Source: G965240365 sp965240365 (GTDB lineage: Bacteria; Pseudomonadota; Gammaproteobacteria; Eutrophobiales; Eutrophobiaceae). From it: 64,000 nucleotides of DNA. The notes under the pieces were generated by a model. It had not been told where the DNA came from and searched no databases. It saw only the letters and a list, made by a program, of their open reading frames with translations. The stretch is taken from contig OZ251218.1 of NCBI GenBank assembly GCA_965240365.1, forward strand, positions 1,054,001 through 1,118,000. The letters run 5' to 3'. Of this stretch, positions 33,282-40,454 are shown in pieces (position 1 is the first letter of the stretch; the number at the start of each line of letters is the position of its first letter). The position numbers and the translations under genes were made by a program.

Positions 33282-34871
33282 ATGTTGAATATCATTCTGA
33301 AAATCCTGCCCCTGCTCTTGTTCGCGCCCGTTTTTGCCGGGCCGCCGGTCGTCGGCGTGAGCGCGGCGGGGGTTGAGAGCGGGGCCGCCCCCCGGCCGGA
33401 TGCGGCCGGCCCCGGCGCGGATAATACCCCGGCCGCGCCGCCGGCGGCCCCGGCGCGCGATATTATGCTGGTGCTGGATAATTCCGGCAGCATGAAGCAG
33501 AACGACCCGGATTTTATGGTGAGCAAGGCCGTCAACCGCTTTATCGGCCGGCAGGATTCAAATACCCGGGCCGGTATTGTGATCTTCGATCAAGGCGCGC
33601 AGATGCCGCTTGGGCTGGCCGCCCGGCCGGCCGCGGCGCCTTCCGGGGCCGGGGCGGACGCTGTCGACTATCTGGCGGGCATTGATTATACGGGCCGCTT
33701 TACGGACAGCCCGGCCGGTGTGGAGCGGGCGATCTATGAACTGAAAAAAAACGGGCGGCCCGAGGCAAGCAAACAGATCATCTTTATGACCGATGGCATT
33801 GTCGATACCGGCGAGGCCGCGCGTGATATTGAAAAGACCAGATGGCTGCGCGATGAACTGGCCCCGGACGCCGCGGAGCACGGGATCCGGATATTCGGCA
33901 TCGTGTTTACCGAGGCGGCCGATTTTCAGTTGATCCAGTCCATCACCCGACGCACCGGGGGCGAGTATTACCGCGCCCTGACCGCGACCGAACTCGAACA
34001 GGTCTTTGACAGGCTAAACCTTGCGCTCGGCGAGCCGCCGTCCGCGCCTGTGTCAACGCCCGAGCCCGCGTCGCCGCCCGTGCCGGAACCTGAGCCGGCG
34101 CTGGTCTCTGTGCCAGAGCCGGCGCCCGAGGTCGAGACCCGGACGCCGGAACCCAGCGTACAGGCGCCGCCCGCGCCGGCCCCGGTCATTATCGAGGCGC
34201 CGGGCGCGAACCTGGCGCGGGAAGCGCGCCTCCAATCCATCATTACCGTGGCCGTGGCGATCGTGCTTGTCATTATGCTGCTCGGGATCCTGATCTTGCT
34301 GATCCGGCAGGATCGCGCCCCTGAAAAGAGCGAAAAACAGTTCACGCAGGAGGCCTTTATCAACGATCTGCACGGCAAGACCGGCAAGCCCACGCACAAA
34401 CTGGGCGAAAAACCGCTCATGTTCGGCCGCGTGGCGGGTCAGGACAGCGAAAATTTTGATTATGTCGTGATTGACGAGGCGACCATCGGCCGCCGCCATG
34501 CCCTGATTGAATTCAAGGATCATGCCTGCTGGATCACCGATCAAGGCAGCATCAACGGCACCTTCGTCAACGGCAGGATGGTGGACGCCCGCCACCGCCT
34601 GAAACACGGCGACCGCATACGCCTGTATAAATGCGAATTTGAATTCATCATGCCGGAACTGCAAGACATTGCCAGCACGGTCGTGTCCAGCACCGTGTTT
34701 GCCGCCCAGCAGGCCGCGCGCAATGAGCGCGAGGATACCACCGAACTCAACCAGCGGGCCCCCGGCGCAAAAAAGGAGAAAGCAATGGAGTTTGATATCG
34801 GCAACGCCGAAAGCCCGGATGAAGAAACGGGTTCTAACGACAGGGTGATCATGCGCCAGGGTGACAGCTAG
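33282..34871 (+). CDS. Membrane-anchored von Willebrand A / FHA domain protein
   Basis: The start is placed at 33282 (MLNIILKILPLLLFAPVFAG, a signal-like sequence). The 529-residue protein has a periplasmic vWA domain with an intact MIDAS motif (LVLDNSGSMKQND; FMTDGIVDTGEAA), a long Pro/Glu/Val-rich linker, a membrane helix (ITVAVAIVLVIMLLGILILL) and a cytoplasmic FHA domain (TIGRRHALIEF; DQGSINGTFVNGRMV). FHA domains bind phosphothreonine, so the protein could link an outside adhesion or metal-dependent contact to Ser/Thr phosphorylation inside. No kinase is encoded in the window. It is not clearly in an operon with birA (26-bp gap). Confidence 0.88.
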   Translation: MLNIILKILPLLLFAPVFAGPPVVGVSAAGVESGAAPRPDAAGPGADNTPAAPPAAPARDIMLVLDNSGSMKQNDPDFMVSKAVNRFIGRQDSNTRAGIVIFDQGAQMPLGLAARPAAAPSGAGADAVDYLAGIDYTGRFTDSPAGVERAIYELKKNGRPEASKQIIFMTDGIVDTGEAARDIEKTRWLRDELAPDAAEHGIRIFGIVFTEAADFQLIQSITRRTGGEYYRALTATELEQVFDRLNLALGEPPSAPVSTPEPASPPVPEPEPALVSVPEPAPEVETRTPEPSVQAPPAPAPVIIEAPGANLAREARLQSIITVAVAIVLVIMLLGILILLIRQDRAPEKSEKQFTQEAFINDLHGKTGKPTHKLGEKPLMFGRVAGQDSENFDYVVIDEATIGRRHALIEFKDHACWITDQGSINGTFVNGRMVDARHRLKHGDRIRLYKCEFEFIMPELQDIASTVVSSTVFAAQQAARNEREDTTELNQRAPGAKKEKAMEFDIGNAESPDEETGSNDRVIMRQGDS

Positions 34872-34897
34872 TCTGTTGCCAAACCTTATTCGCGCCG

Positions 34898-35878
34898 ATG
34901 AAAAACGGACTTGCCGGCATTTTCGCCATACTCGCTGACGGCCGGACGCATTCCGGCCAGGCGCTGGCCCGGCGCTTCGGCGTCAGCCGCGCCGCCGTGT
35001 GGCGCTCGGTCAAACGGCTGGGCGGGCTGGGCCTCAATATCAGGGCGCTGCGGGGCCGCGGCTATCAGCTTGATCATGCCGTTGAATTGCTGTCCGCGGA
35101 AAAAATCTCCCGTGGTTTATCGCCCGCGGCGGCGGCATGCTGCAAGGCCCTGGAAATACGGTTTGATATTTCATCGACCAATACGGTGTTGCTCAGGCGG
35201 CTTGCCGCCGGCGCGGCGCGGGGCCATGTGCTGTTGGCGGAATATCAGGCCGAGGGCCGCGGCCGCCGGGCCAGGGTCTGGCTGTCGCCGCCGGCCGCCG
35301 GTCTCTGTCTCTCCCTGGCCTGGCGCTTCAGGCCGGGGCCCGCCGCGCTCAACAAGCTGTCGCTGTACGCCGGACTGGCCGTGGCCGAGGCGCTCGCCGC
35401 CCTGAATGTGCCGGCGGTCTCCTTAAAATGGCCCAATGATATTCTGCTGGCCACGAAGAAACTGGGCGGCGTCCTGATCGAGACGCGCGGCGCGGCGGGC
35501 GGCGCGGTCGATTGCGTGATCGGGCTGGGCATTAACTACCGGCTGCCGGATAAAACCCGGGCCGCGATCGGTCAGGCGGCGACCGATATTTGCGGTCACG
35601 CCGGGCCGGGACTGTCAAGAAACCGGATCGCCGCGGCAGTGCTGAATCGTCTGTTTGCGATATTAAACCTGATCGAACGCGGCCGGGATGGCGATCTGCT
35701 GGACCGATGGCGTGGCTATGACGGCTATCAGGGCCGGCGCGTGGTATTGAACACGGCCCGCTCCAGGCTTGAGGGCGTCGTGGCCGGCGTGAATGATGAG
35801 GGGGCGCTGTTATTGCGGGTCGGCGGCGACGCCAGGGCCTTTACCGCGGGCGAGGTCAGCCTCGGATCAGGGCCATGA
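34898..35878 (+). CDS. birA: Bifunctional biotin ligase / biotin operon repressor BirA
   Basis: BirA activates biotin to biotinyl-AMP, transfers it to the carrier protein of acetyl-CoA carboxylase, and can repress biotin genes. The 326-residue protein has the N-terminal winged helix (HSGQALARRFGVSRAAVWRS), the ligase signature EYQAEGRGRRARVW, SLKWPNDILL with the catalytic lysine region KKLGGVLIE, and a C-terminal SH3-like domain. The presence of the DNA-binding domain indicates the regulatory class. It overlaps coaX by 4 bp. Confidence 0.95.
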   Translation: MKNGLAGIFAILADGRTHSGQALARRFGVSRAAVWRSVKRLGGLGLNIRALRGRGYQLDHAVELLSAEKISRGLSPAAAACCKALEIRFDISSTNTVLLRRLAAGAARGHVLLAEYQAEGRGRRARVWLSPPAAGLCLSLAWRFRPGPAALNKLSLYAGLAVAEALAALNVPAVSLKWPNDILLATKKLGGVLIETRGAAGGAVDCVIGLGINYRLPDKTRAAIGQAATDICGHAGPGLSRNRIAAAVLNRLFAILNLIERGRDGDLLDRWRGYDGYQGRRVVLNTARSRLEGVVAGVNDEGALLLRVGGDARAFTAGEVSLGSGP

Positions 35879-36627
35879 AATTATTATTCGATATTGGCAA
35901 TACCACGATTAACTGGGCCGTTGAAGAGGCCGGAGACTTCAGCAGGCGCGGTAAAAACAGCCACAAGGAACTTGCCACCCCGGCGCAGATCAAGCGACAA
36001 CTCGGACTGGCAGACTCGCCGGGGCCTTCCCATGTGCTGGTCTCCAGCGTCGCCGCGGCCGCGGCCCTGTCTCCGTTCCGGGGCCTTGCCCGCGGCTATG
36101 AACAATGCGTGTTCCGGCAGGCCCATGCCACGGGCGCCCATAAACAGCTAAAAAACGCTTACAGTGAGCCGGGGCGGATGGGCAGCGACCGCTGGCTGGC
36201 GCTGGTCGCGGCCTGGGAAAGCTACCGGGCGCCGCTCTGCCTCGTCATCTGCGGCACGGCGCTGACGGTCGATCTCATTGGCCCGGACGGTTTGCATCTG
36301 GGCGGCTATATCGCGCCGGGCATTGCCATGATGCAACAGTCGCTGATTCAAAATACCGCGGGGATCAAGGCCAGGGTGGATCATACATTACTGCTTGAGC
36401 CGGCCGCCGATACCCAGCACGCGATAACGGCCGGCGCCTGTCTGGCCAGTGTGGCGCTCATTGATCGGGTCGTGGCAGAGTTCAGCGATAATTTCAAGAT
36501 CACGCCGCAATGTGTCATCAGCGGCGGCGCGGCCGGCCTGTTAAGGCCGGTATTGAAGCAGAGATTTGTCGAGCAGGCCGATATTGTCTTGCGCGGACTG
36601 TCGATTATGCACCGGGCCAGCCCGTGA
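35875..36627 (+). CDS. coaX: Type III pantothenate kinase CoaX
   Basis: CoaX phosphorylates pantothenate, the first step of coenzyme A synthesis; type III enzymes are insensitive to CoA feedback and need a monovalent cation. The 250-residue protein has the ASKHA-fold motifs LLFDIGNTTINWAVE, GSDRWLALVAAW and ICGTALTVDLI, and the glycine-rich GGYIAPGIAMM. It starts inside the last codons of birA (ATGA overlap) and is followed by an overlapping small gene, a common birA-coaX arrangement in gammaproteobacteria. Confidence 0.95.
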   Translation: MKLLFDIGNTTINWAVEEAGDFSRRGKNSHKELATPAQIKRQLGLADSPGPSHVLVSSVAAAAALSPFRGLARGYEQCVFRQAHATGAHKQLKNAYSEPGRMGSDRWLALVAAWESYRAPLCLVICGTALTVDLIGPDGLHLGGYIAPGIAMMQQSLIQNTAGIKARVDHTLLLEPAADTQHAITAGACLASVALIDRVVAEFSDNFKITPQCVISGGAAGLLRPVLKQRFVEQADIVLRGLSIMHRASP

Positions 36628-36911
36628 AGTGGCTGTTTATCTTATCGTTGCTGGCCAATGTCCTGTATCTGGGCTGGGAGATTGACCGCGATGCCCGTCT
36701 GGCCAGAAGCGATGCCGCGGCCGTAATCAGGATCCCGCCCGGCACGCCCCGGCTTGAGCTATTGTCCGAACTGGACGCCCCGCCCGCCGAACGCACGGAC
36801 GCCAACAGCGGGGCCAACCGCCACCTGTTGCGCCTGCCCGCGGCAGACAGGCTGAAATTGCCATGCGTGGCGGAAATCCCTAGAATACCCATCTGCTGGC
36901 CGAATCCGTAG
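36624..36911 (+). CDS. Short membrane-anchored protein after coaX (possibly truncated SPOR-type protein)
   Basis: The start is taken as GTG at 36624, overlapping the coaX stop (GTGA), giving VKWLFILSLLANVLYLGWEI. The 95-residue product has one N-terminal membrane helix and the segment IPPGTPRLELLSEL. In many gammaproteobacteria the gene after coaX starts in this way and continues into a C-terminal SPOR domain that binds denuded peptidoglycan. Here the frame stops at 36911, 31 bp before a tRNA gene, without a SPOR domain. Truncation is an inference; it may simply be a short family member. Confidence 0.6.
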   Translation: MKWLFILSLLANVLYLGWEIDRDARLARSDAAAVIRIPPGTPRLELLSELDAPPAERTDANSGANRHLLRLPAADRLKLPCVAEIPRIPICWPNP

Positions 36912-36942
36912 CCGCCACCAGCCGGGGCTGCGGGGCTGTATT

Positions 36943-37013
36943 GCCCCGATAGTTAAATGGTATAACCGATGATTTGTAATCATCTATTGGGGGTTCGATT
37001 CCCTCTCGGGGCT
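36943..37013 (+). tRNA. tRNA-Thr (anticodon TGT)
   Basis: A 71-nt cloverleaf: acceptor GCCCCGA/TCGGGGC (7 bp), D stem GTTA/TAAC with an 8-nt loop (AATGGTAT), anticodon arm GATGA-TTTGTAA-TCATC reading ACA (Thr), variable loop TATT, and T arm GGGGG-TTCGATT-CCCTC with one G-U pair. The discriminator is T and the genome continues CCG, so CCA is not encoded. It is an isolated tRNA between the coaX operon and a repeat region. Confidence 0.93.
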
Positions 37014-37112
37014 CCGGTTTAATCCGCAGATTAGGCAGATTATTGCGGCTGGCTTGGCGCCTTGTCCAGTGTGGACAGTCAAGTCAGCATGACGTAAAAC
37101 CAGAACAACACC

Positions 37113-37185
37113 TCGTTGTCATTCCGGCGAAAGCCGGAATCCAGTGGTTTATGCAATACATTCCTGCGCAAGCGGGAATGACAAC
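37113..37185. repeat. CATTCC inverted-repeat unit, copy 3
   Basis: GTCATTCCGGCGAAAGCCGG, then AATCCAGTGGTTTATGCAAT and GCGGGAATGACAACC. It is a compact version of the modules at 1385 and 32630, forming two nested hairpins downstream of tRNA-Thr. Confidence 0.7.
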
Positions 37186-37274
37186 CAATGTGCGATCCCA
37201 ACAGACTTGAAGAGCCGGAATCTGTTTGTCATCTCACCATCGCCCTCCTGGATTCCCTGGCCGCTTGTTTCAGA

Positions 37275-37293
37275 CCTGCCTGCCGCCGGCAGG
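37275..37293. repeat. 19-bp palindrome CCTGCCTGCCGCCGGCAGG
   Basis: A slightly degenerate member of the 19-bp palindrome family, 4 bp beyond the 3' end of the pRiA4b-like gene. Confidence 0.6.
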
Positions 37294-37297
37294 CCGA

Positions 37298-37930
37298 TCA
37301 TGTCGCCGGCCGGAGCAATCTCTTGCGGGCGGAGTTGCGCCGCCTGGCGACGCGCGACAACCCGTATTTAATCGGCAGTACGTCGAAGGAATCCGGGCCG
37401 TACTCGCCAAGCCACTCGCGTATCTCTTCATGATCGGGGTGTTTGGGATCGTGGTAAGCCTCCAGCAGCTCGTAAAAGCCCGGCACGCCGCCGCAGTCTT
37501 CCGGCGGCGCGGCGCGTTCGCCGCCGAGATAACGCGGATAGTCCGTGTCCGCATCGCCCTGGCGGATATCGGTAATGATGACCCGCATACGCCAATCGTC
37601 GCCGAAGTCATAGACATAGCGCAGGACCGTCTTCTTGCCCTTGCAAATATCGCGTAAGCGCGCCCATTCCGCCTTGCGGCATGGCTTGTCGCCCTCATCC
37701 ATCTGATCGGTGGAAGGACAGTAGAGGTATTTCCGGTCGGAGAACTCCCAAAGGTGACAGTTGTGCCAGTCCATCAGATGCTGGATGGTTTCGTGCAACG
37801 CCTGCAGCGTCATGGAAGTGGGCGCCTCGATCATGCGCCAGATCAGCGGTTCAAGCTCTTCAAACTCAATGCGAATCGTCACAATCTCATTAAAGCTCTC
37901 AAAACCTTCGGCGGGTTTGGCAGGTGACAT
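37298..37930 (-). CDS. Plasmid pRiA4b ORF-3-like protein
   Basis: The start is set at 37930 (MSPAKPAEGFESF) with AGAGGACC about 9 bases upstream; the longer frame to 38002 lacks such a site. The 210-residue product matches the pRiA4b ORF-3 family: IRIEFEELEPLIWRMIEAP, LHETIQHLMDWHNCHLWEF, YVYDFGDDWRMRVIITDI and the tail GVPGFYELLEAYHDPKHPDH. The family is widespread on plasmids and in mobile regions, with no established biochemical role. It stands alone between repeat blocks, which fits horizontal acquisition. Confidence 0.88.
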   Translation of the reverse strand: MSPAKPAEGFESFNEIVTIRIEFEELEPLIWRMIEAPTSMTLQALHETIQHLMDWHNCHLWEFSDRKYLYCPSTDQMDEGDKPCRKAEWARLRDICKGKKTVLRYVYDFGDDWRMRVIITDIRQGDADTDYPRYLGGERAAPPEDCGGVPGFYELLEAYHDPKHPDHEEIREWLGEYGPDSFDVLPIKYGLSRVARRRNSARKRLLRPAT

Positions 37931-38017
37931 TAAAATGGTCCTCTTATTAGCTCTTGTCGAATCTGGACAAAAAGGAATAATTCTATCAGGAAAAACCATC
38001 AATATCCTGCCCGCTGA

Positions 38018-38387
38018 CAGGGTTACCCCATCTAAATTGCTAGGGCCTGTTTACACTATGTTGGCCGTCCTGCTTGAGTCTGTTTTGCGCGCCAGCAAGG
38101 CGGAAGAAGCGCAGTGTAGTTGCGCTACTCAAGCGACTGACAACGAAGCTGGGGCGCAAAACAGGCCAAGCCCTTCGGGTTGTGTCCCAAACTGCGCCAC
38201 TCGGCGTTGCTTGTCGCTCATTTGGAATGACCAAACTACGCTCCGCGCGCCTTGATTGGCGCAGTTTGGGACACAACAGGACGGCCAACATAGTGTAAAC
38301 AGGCCCTAACATAGCGGGCGATATGAGCGATACCAACGATACCGTGGCCAGGATAACTGACGCCTTATTTTAGATGAGGTGACCCTG
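38018..38387. repeat. Inverted-repeat unit CAGGGTNACC...TTTAGATGAGGTGACCCTG with nested element A
   Basis: The left end CAGGGTTACCCCATCTAAA and the right end TTTAGATGAGGTGACCCTG are inverted copies. Between them lies element A (38041-38308) and a ~70-bp core also found at 1305-1376. The nesting implies that element A inserted later than this unit. Confidence 0.65.
38041..38308. mobile_element. MITE-like element A, copy 2
   Basis: A 268-bp unit with ends TAGGGCC...GGCCCTA and ~30-bp terminal inverted repeats, without coding capacity. It is nearly identical to 11737-12041 except that both 19-bp palindromes are absent, which makes it the empty-site reference for them. Confidence 0.85.
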
Positions 38388-38439
38388 TGCCCGCTGAATC
38401 GCCGATGCGTAACCTGCCTGTAGCGGGCAGGTCTGCGGA

Positions 38440-38545
38440 TAAGCGACTCTGCCCAAACCGGGATAAAAAATCCGCAGATTGTCTTTTTTTGAATAAAATA
38501 AATCCGTGTAATCCGCGTAATCTGCGGATAAACGATTCTGCCGAA
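38440..38545. repeat. AATCTGCGG inverted-repeat element, copy 1
   Basis: Sequence of the type AATCCGCAGATT...AATCTGCGGATAA with internal TAAATCCGTGTAATCCGCGT. Related copies lie at 43013-43116 and 45278-45385, with a short form at 48636-48665. Each lies just 3' of, or between, genes. Confidence 0.6.
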
Positions 38546-38587
38546 ACCGGGGATGTTCGCGGCCTTGGTTGAAACAGCGGGCCGGGA

Positions 38588-39706
38588 TCAGCCTGCTAAT
38601 TGAAACTCAAGAAACAGGCCGGCAAAGACCAGCAGGCCGAACCAGTTGTTGTTCAGAAAGGCGCGCATGCAGGATGCCGGCTTGCGATCCCGTATCAGCC
38701 AGAGTTGATACACAAAAAAGCCGGCCGCGATCCCGAGGCCGCCAAAGTACGGCAGGCCGAGGCCGGCCTCGCGGCCGACCATGATCAGTGTCGCCAGTGT
38801 CAGGGCCTGAATGACGCCAATGATCACCCGGTCGGCGTCATCAAACAGGATCGCGGTCGATTTTATGCCGATTTTGAGGTCGTCCTCACGGTCGATCATG
38901 GCGTACATCGTGTCATAAACCACCGACCAGAATACGTTTGCAATCAGCAACAGCCAGGCGATGGCCGGCACGGCGCCGGTCTGGGCCGCGAACGCCATCG
39001 GCACGCACCAGCCGTAGGCGAGGCCCAGGAAAAACTGGGGCAGATAGGTATAGCGCTTCATGTAGGGATAGACGGCGGCCAGCAGGACCGCCACCAGGGC
39101 CAGTTGCAGCGTTAATCTGTTCAGCGTCAACACCAGCAGGAAGGCGGCCAGGAGCAGGACGCCGGCCACTATCAGGGCCTCGCGGGTTGTGACCCGGCCG
39201 GTCACGATGGGGCGCGCCCGGGTGCGTTGCACGGCGCCGTCAAAGCGCCGGTCGGCCACATCGTTCAGACACACGCCGGCGGAGCGCATCAGCGCCACGC
39301 CGGCCACGAATACCAGCAACACGGCCGGATCAGGCGGGCCGCCGGCGGCCAGCCACAAGGCCCAGAGGGTCGGCCAGAGCAGCAGCAGTATGCCGATGGG
39401 CCGATCCAGCCGGGTAAGTCTGGCATATTGTTGCAGCCGGTCCCGGATACGCGGCCAGTGGGTCTTGCAGGCCAGCCAGACGCGCGCCAGTAAATCCCCG
39501 CCGCGCGCAAGGCAGCGCCGGGTAAATAACCAGGCGCGCGCTGATAAATCCCCGCCGCGGACAAGGCAGCGCCGGGCAAAGCGCCGGGCGCGGGCCGCAA
39601 ACGCCCGGAGACGCCCTGCCGCGGGCCGCCTTGCGCTCAGGCGTCGCCAGAGTTCAAGCGCGCGCGCGCGGGTCTTACGCAGCAATGAATTCAGCTCTGG
39701 ATACAT
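38588..39706 (-). CDS. ubiA: 4-hydroxybenzoate octaprenyltransferase UbiA (with N-terminal extension)
   Basis: UbiA prenylates 4-hydroxybenzoate in ubiquinone synthesis at the inner membrane. The polytopic part (from YARLTRLDRPIGILLLLWPT) carries both Asp-rich Mg-diphosphate motifs: NDVADRRFDGAVQRTRARPI and DREDDLKIGIKSTAI. Total length is 372 residues against ~290 usual; the extra ~85 residues are Arg/Ala/Leu-rich and include a tandem 18-residue repeat (RRCLVRGGDLSARAWLFT / RRCLARGGDLLARVWLAC). An internal start is possible but no strong one is visible. It overlaps ubiC by 16 bp. Confidence 0.93.
   Translation of the reverse strand: MYPELNSLLRKTRARALELWRRLSARRPAAGRLRAFAARARRFARRCLVRGGDLSARAWLFTRRCLARGGDLLARVWLACKTHWPRIRDRLQQYARLTRLDRPIGILLLLWPTLWALWLAAGGPPDPAVLLVFVAGVALMRSAGVCLNDVADRRFDGAVQRTRARPIVTGRVTTREALIVAGVLLLAAFLLVLTLNRLTLQLALVAVLLAAVYPYMKRYTYLPQFFLGLAYGWCVPMAFAAQTGAVPAIAWLLLIANVFWSVVYDTMYAMIDREDDLKIGIKSTAILFDDADRVIIGVIQALTLATLIMVGREAGLGLPYFGGLGIAAGFFVYQLWLIRDRKPASCMRAFLNNNWFGLLVFAGLFLEFQLAG
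39477..39584 (-). repeat. Tandem 54-bp repeat in the 5' part of ubiA
   Basis: Two 54-bp units (39477-39530, 39531-39584) sharing TAAATCCCCGCCGCG and AAGGCAGCGCCGGG encode the 18-residue repeat in the UbiA N-terminal extension. The reading frame is preserved. Confidence 0.8.
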
Positions 39707-40239
39707 CGTACAAGCTCCGGCAGGAAGACTTCACTTATCAGCAAGGGCCGGTTGCGCAGGTGGAACAGGGATTGCCTGGCCCACGGCGCCGCGGCCATAT
39801 CCTGGCCCCTGTCTTTGATCAGGCGGCCCAGATCGGACTCGGGCGGGAGCCTGGCATAACGCATGTTTGAACGGCAGGCCCCGGCCTCGGCAAACAGGAC
39901 CTCGCCCAATGGCCTTGCCCCCAGCCTGGCCAGGCGGCCGCCCGTGTCGGCCAGCGTGGCCCTGGGGATAACGGTGCGGGCATAGACCAGCCGCTGCTCG
40001 TCTGACTGCAACCATGCTTCCCGGATAAAGGCCGTTTCATCCGCGTCAAGCGAAAGCCGCGCGGCTTCATCCGGCATGGGTAATCGCCAGGCCTCGGCCT
40101 CGGGCTGAACCCGGAACACCCCCGTGCATTTTTCCTGTAAATAGCGGCTTAATGAGCCGGTCTGAAACAGGCCGGCCCGCAGGCGCTTGTCAATGGCCGC
40201 GATATTGATGGCGCTTCTGTCCTGCCAGTTTATATTCAA
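39691..40239 (-). CDS. ubiC: Chorismate pyruvate-lyase UbiC
   Basis: UbiC converts chorismate to 4-hydroxybenzoate and pyruvate, the first committed step of ubiquinone synthesis. The 182-residue protein has the family segments GSLSRYLQEKC, FIREAWLQSDEQRLVYARTV, PLGEVLFAEAG and RQSLFHLRNRPLLISEVFLP. It directly precedes and overlaps ubiA, so the two first steps of the pathway are coupled. A MITE-like element lies 15 bp upstream of its start and may affect its expression. Confidence 0.94.
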   Translation of the reverse strand: MNINWQDRSAINIAAIDKRLRAGLFQTGSLSRYLQEKCTGVFRVQPEAEAWRLPMPDEAARLSLDADETAFIREAWLQSDEQRLVYARTVIPRATLADTGGRLARLGARPLGEVLFAEAGACRSNMRYARLPPESDLGRLIKDRGQDMAAAPWARQSLFHLRNRPLLISEVFLPELVRCIQS

Positions 40240-40320
40240 ACGGGGTTCCTATAGGAAGCTCTGAATAAGTCCATCCTGGACTTATCAGAGCACGCAAGAT
40301 GAAAATGCGATTTTCATCTT

Positions 40321-40339
40321 CCTGCCTACAGCAGGCAGG
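40321..40339. repeat. 19-bp palindrome in element B copy 1 (site 1)
   Basis: CCTGCCTACAGCAGGCAGG lies between ATCTT and ACTTCAAAATC; the empty site is at 52337/52338 in element B copy 2. Confidence 0.85.
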
Positions 40340-40395
40340 ACTTCAAAATCAATGACTTGCGTCATTGCCAGATTATTAGATTATGGGGCGGCACA

Positions 40396-40414
40396 CCTGC
40401 CTGTAGCAGGCAGG
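40396..40414. repeat. 19-bp palindrome in element B copy 1 (site 2)
   Basis: CCTGCCTGTAGCAGGCAGG lies between GGCGGCACA and TCGCTTGTACCG; the empty site is at 52391/52392 in element B copy 2. Confidence 0.85.
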
Positions 40415-40454
40415 TCGCTTGTACCGCAGGAAACTCTGATTTAATCAGGGTTTC

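Larger units (their letters stand above)
37931..38587. other. Intergenic repeat cluster between the pRiA4b-like gene and ubiA
   Basis: No gene is seen. 38018-38387 is a unit bounded by inverted CAGGGTNACCNCATCTAAA sequences, with MITE-like element A copy 2 (38041-38308) nested inside. 38413-38431 is a 19-bp palindrome between AA and TCTGCGG, and 38440-38545 carries the AATCTGCGG repeat. ubiA terminates convergently at 38588. Confidence 0.65.
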
